A stretch of 6,457 nt of DNA. Origin: Pseudomonadota bacterium (GTDB lineage: Bacteria > Chloroflexota > Ktedonobacteria > Ktedonobacterales > JACDGC01). The translations under genes were made by a program, and so were the position numbers. This document shows, piece by piece, positions 4,779 to 6,457 of the stretch. The first letter of the stretch is position 1, and each line of letters begins with the position of its first letter. The notes under the pieces were generated by a model that did not search any database, was not told the origin of the DNA, and saw only the letters and a program-made list of their open reading frames with translations. Location: contig JAJPKG010000428.1 of assembly GCA_021323815.1 (NCBI GenBank), positions 1 through 6,457 on the forward strand. The letters run 5' to 3'.

Positions 4779-6047
4779 TTGAATATCGAACACAGCCAGC
4801 TGGCTAATGGCGTGACCATTGTGACCGCCCCCATGCCTTATCTTCACTCGGTCACTGTCGTCTATTATCTGCGCGTTGGCTCGCGCAATGAAACCCCCCC
4901 GGAGGCCGGCATCTGTCATTTCATCGAGCACATGCTGTTCAAAGGAACGCGGAAATTTCCCACCGCCCGCGTGGTCTCGGAAGCCATCGAAAATCTGGGG
5001 GGCGATTTCAGCGGCGGCACCGGCAAAGAGATGACCGATTACAGCGTTAAGATCAGCGATCAGCATCTCGACCGCGCGCTGGAATCGCTGACGGAGTTGA
5101 TTCGCGCCCCCCTGTTTGCGCCGGAAGAGATCGAAAAAGAGCGGCGTGTCATCAGCGAAGAACTGAGCATGTATAAAGACACGCCCCAGGACTGGGTGCA
5201 TGTCATGCTGGACGAGATCCTTTTTCCCGGCACGCCGCTGGCGCATGAGGTGGTAGGAACGCCGGAATCCTTGCAGGCGCTGACACGCGAGCAAATGCTG
5301 AACTTCATGGCCGCGCACTATGTGCCGTCGAATCTGGTGGTGAGCGTGGCCGGCAACATCACCCACGCCCAAGTCGCAGACGCCGTCGCCGAGCGCCTGG
5401 GGGATTGGGCCGCGCCGCTCGCCCCCGCCTTCATGCCGATATCACCACCGCTGGACGGACCGCGCGTGGCCGTGGAAAAGCGCGCGACCGAGCAGGTGAG
5501 CCTGTGCATCGCCGTCCCCGCGCTCGGCCAGGACGATCCCCAGCACGATGCGCTCTCGTTGCTCAACGCCATCCTGGGCGACGGCATGAGTTCGCGGCTG
5601 TTTCTGTCATTGCGCGAAGAACAAGGCCTGGCCTATGACATCGGCAGTTCGGTGAGCGGCTTTCGCGACACCGGCGCGCTGGAAATCTTCATCGGCTGCG
5701 ATCCCGCGCGGGTGGATGCCGCCATCAGCAGCATCATGACCGAGTTGCGCCGCCTGTGCGACAGCGCGCCCACCGAGGCTGAGTTGCAGCGCATCAAGGA
5801 TTATTCGCGGGGGCGCATGGTGATCGGCCTGGAAGATACCTATAGCGTGGCGGCCTGGGGTGGCGTGCAGATGACCCTGCGCGGCGAGATCCGCACCGTG
5901 GAAGAATTGCTTGCCAGGCTCGACGCCGTTACCCCTGCCGATGTGCAAGCTGTTGCGCAACGCCTTTTCCGCACCGAGGCGCTGCGCCTGGCTGCCATCG
6001 GTCCCTTGCCCCCGGCAGATCACTTCCTGCCGTTGTTGAAGATCTGA
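4779..6047 (+). CDS. M16 family zinc metallopeptidase (processing-peptidase-like)
   Basis: A complete 422-aa M16 protein of the usual single-chain length. The inverted zinc motif HxxEH is H47-F-I-E50-H51, with E50 the general base. The distal zinc ligand is in SEELSMYKD; E128 fits the HxxEH-x76-E spacing. The C-terminal half is the second, non-catalytic M16 domain and keeps SSRLFLSLREEQGLAY (271-286), the conserved Arg/Tyr substrate-positioning segment. Both active-site halves are intact, so it should be an active endopeptidase, like the mitochondrial-processing-peptidase-type M16 proteins; its substrate is unknown. No signal peptide is seen, suggesting a cytosolic location. The start is TTG at 4779, with AGGTG (4770-4774) four nt upstream. 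The frame closes at a TGA at 4740-4742 with no ATG or GTG between, and the family's N-terminal strand (LANGVTIV) starts at residue 8. It is a lone gene with its own promoter, divergent from the hydrolase. Confidence 0.96.
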   Translation: MNIEHSQLANGVTIVTAPMPYLHSVTVVYYLRVGSRNETPPEAGICHFIEHMLFKGTRKFPTARVVSEAIENLGGDFSGGTGKEMTDYSVKISDQHLDRALESLTELIRAPLFAPEEIEKERRVISEELSMYKDTPQDWVHVMLDEILFPGTPLAHEVVGTPESLQALTREQMLNFMAAHYVPSNLVVSVAGNITHAQVADAVAERLGDWAAPLAPAFMPISPPLDGPRVAVEKRATEQVSLCIAVPALGQDDPQHDALSLLNAILGDGMSSRLFLSLREEQGLAYDIGSSVSGFRDTGALEIFIGCDPARVDAAISSIMTELRRLCDSAPTEAELQRIKDYSRGRMVIGLEDTYSVAAWGGVQMTLRGEIRTVEELLARLDAVTPADVQAVAQRLFRTEALRLAAIGPLPPADHFLPLLKI

Positions 6048-6051
6048 CGAG

Positions 6052-6172
6052 GCCCCACCCCCAATCCCCTCCTTCGGGTAGAGAGCGGAGAGACAGTTCA
6101 GCGATCTCCACTCCCATCGCTCATCGCGATCTCCCCTCTCTCGCGTTGCTGGGGAGGGGGCGGGGGTGGGGC
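6052..6172. repeat. C-rich dispersed repeat, long copy with terminal inverted repeats
   Basis: It starts 4 nt after the M16 stop. The ends are an exact 11-bp inverted repeat, GCCCCACCCCC (6052-6062) and its complement (6162-6172). After a 3 x 2 nt internal loop the pairing continues with CCCCTCC (6066-6072) against 6153-6159. The interior holds a partial direct repeat, GCGATCTCC at 6101-6109 and 6126-6134. The 5' end matches the short copy at 3681. It encodes no protein of its own and looks like a non-autonomous palindromic (REP/MITE-like) element. Its right half overlaps the 3' end of the DUF4129 gene. Confidence 0.75.
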
Positions 6173-6457
6173 AGGCGCGCAGCGATGCGTCGCACAGCCG
6201 CCTGGGCGCGGGCAAAGCGGTCGGGCGTGGATGCAACCGCGCCGTAGCGCTCCTCTTCATAATCTCTCGTCAGGTTCGTCACATCGTGTTCAACTCCATT
6301 TGGTGTCGCCATGCCCATATATGGCGCGAGGCGCGCGGCATACTCCTCCGGCGTTTCTGCCGGCTCGCGCGCCATGCCGGCTTTCGCCCCCTGGCGCAAA
6401 AGTTCGCGATAGGCCGCGCGCACGGTTCCTGACGGCGGTGCCTCCTCTTCAGGGAAC
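6121..6457 (-). CDS. C-terminal end of a DUF4129 domain protein, partial at the right edge
   Basis: The frame is open from the window edge, so the N-terminal part and the true start lie outside; the GTG at 6423 is internal. About 112 residues are visible. TVRAAYRELLRQG, then GMAREPAETPEEYAARL, and later NLTRDYEEERYG match the pattern of the DUF4129 domain: a Y-x-x-L-L helix, R-x-P-x-E-T-P-x-E-Y, and a final LT-x-x-YE-x-x-x-YG. This domain often sits at the C-terminus of membrane proteins with a transglutaminase-like domain, but nothing visible here shows which architecture applies. After RRIAARL the last 16 residues (PHPRPLPSNAREGRSR) and the TGA at 6121-6123 are read from the C-rich repeat at 6052-6172, so they are not part of the domain. 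The gene converges on the M16 peptidase. Confidence 0.82.
   Translation of the reverse strand, partial: FPEEEAPPSGTVRAAYRELLRQGAKAGMAREPAETPEEYAARLAPYMGMATPNGVEHDVTNLTRDYEEERYGAVASTPDRFARAQAAVRRIAARLPHPRPLPSNAREGRSR

Noticed and set aside
4725..5372. Minus-strand ORF of 215 codons opposite the M16 peptidase
   Set aside because: It is a shadow frame of a well-conserved peptidase gene and crosses that gene's promoter.

Overview
The window looks like ordinary chromosomal DNA from a GC-rich bacterium. The combination of a DUF1858-Mrp fusion, a lone M16 peptidase, a DUF4129 C-terminus, a short CxxC/HxxH protein and C-rich intergenic repeats would fit Chloroflexota. That placement is an inference from content and was not tested by any search. 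I see no tRNA, rRNA, CRISPR array, transposase, integrase or recognisable defence locus.

Layout, left to right. Positions 1-153 hold five tandem 30/33-bp repeats with an invariant 26-nt core. A minus-strand gene for a multi-pass GT-C-type glycosyltransferase-like membrane protein follows (160-1629). Upstream of it, also on the minus strand, are a 61-aa putative zinc-binding protein (1941-2126), with a terminator at 1865-1896, and a short helical-protein gene split by a frameshift (2208-2467). A divergent promoter region (about 2490-2650) then leads into a plus-strand gene for an unusual Mrp/NBP35-type P-loop ATPase (2655-3680). It has a DUF1858 redox-disulfide-type domain in place of the usual N-terminal domain and lacks the usual C-terminal CxxC. 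A convergent alpha/beta hydrolase with an Asp in the nucleophile position lies on the minus strand (3732-4607). A second divergent promoter region (4608-4778) separates it from a complete M16 zinc peptidase (4779-6047, plus). The right edge holds the C-terminal end of a DUF4129 protein on the minus strand (6121 to edge).

Most of the genes look functionally unrelated and have their own promoters. The 61-aa gene and the frameshifted gene may be co-transcribed. The most informative patterns are regulatory or structural. All five gene starts with a readable promoter carry an extended -10 (TGnTAnnnT) without a convincing -35. The leader of the Mrp gene can form two mutually exclusive hairpins beside its Shine-Dalgarno and starts with a five-codon overlapping mini-ORF. 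A C-rich dispersed repeat follows both plus-strand genes, and one copy supplies the last 16 codons and the stop of the DUF4129 gene.
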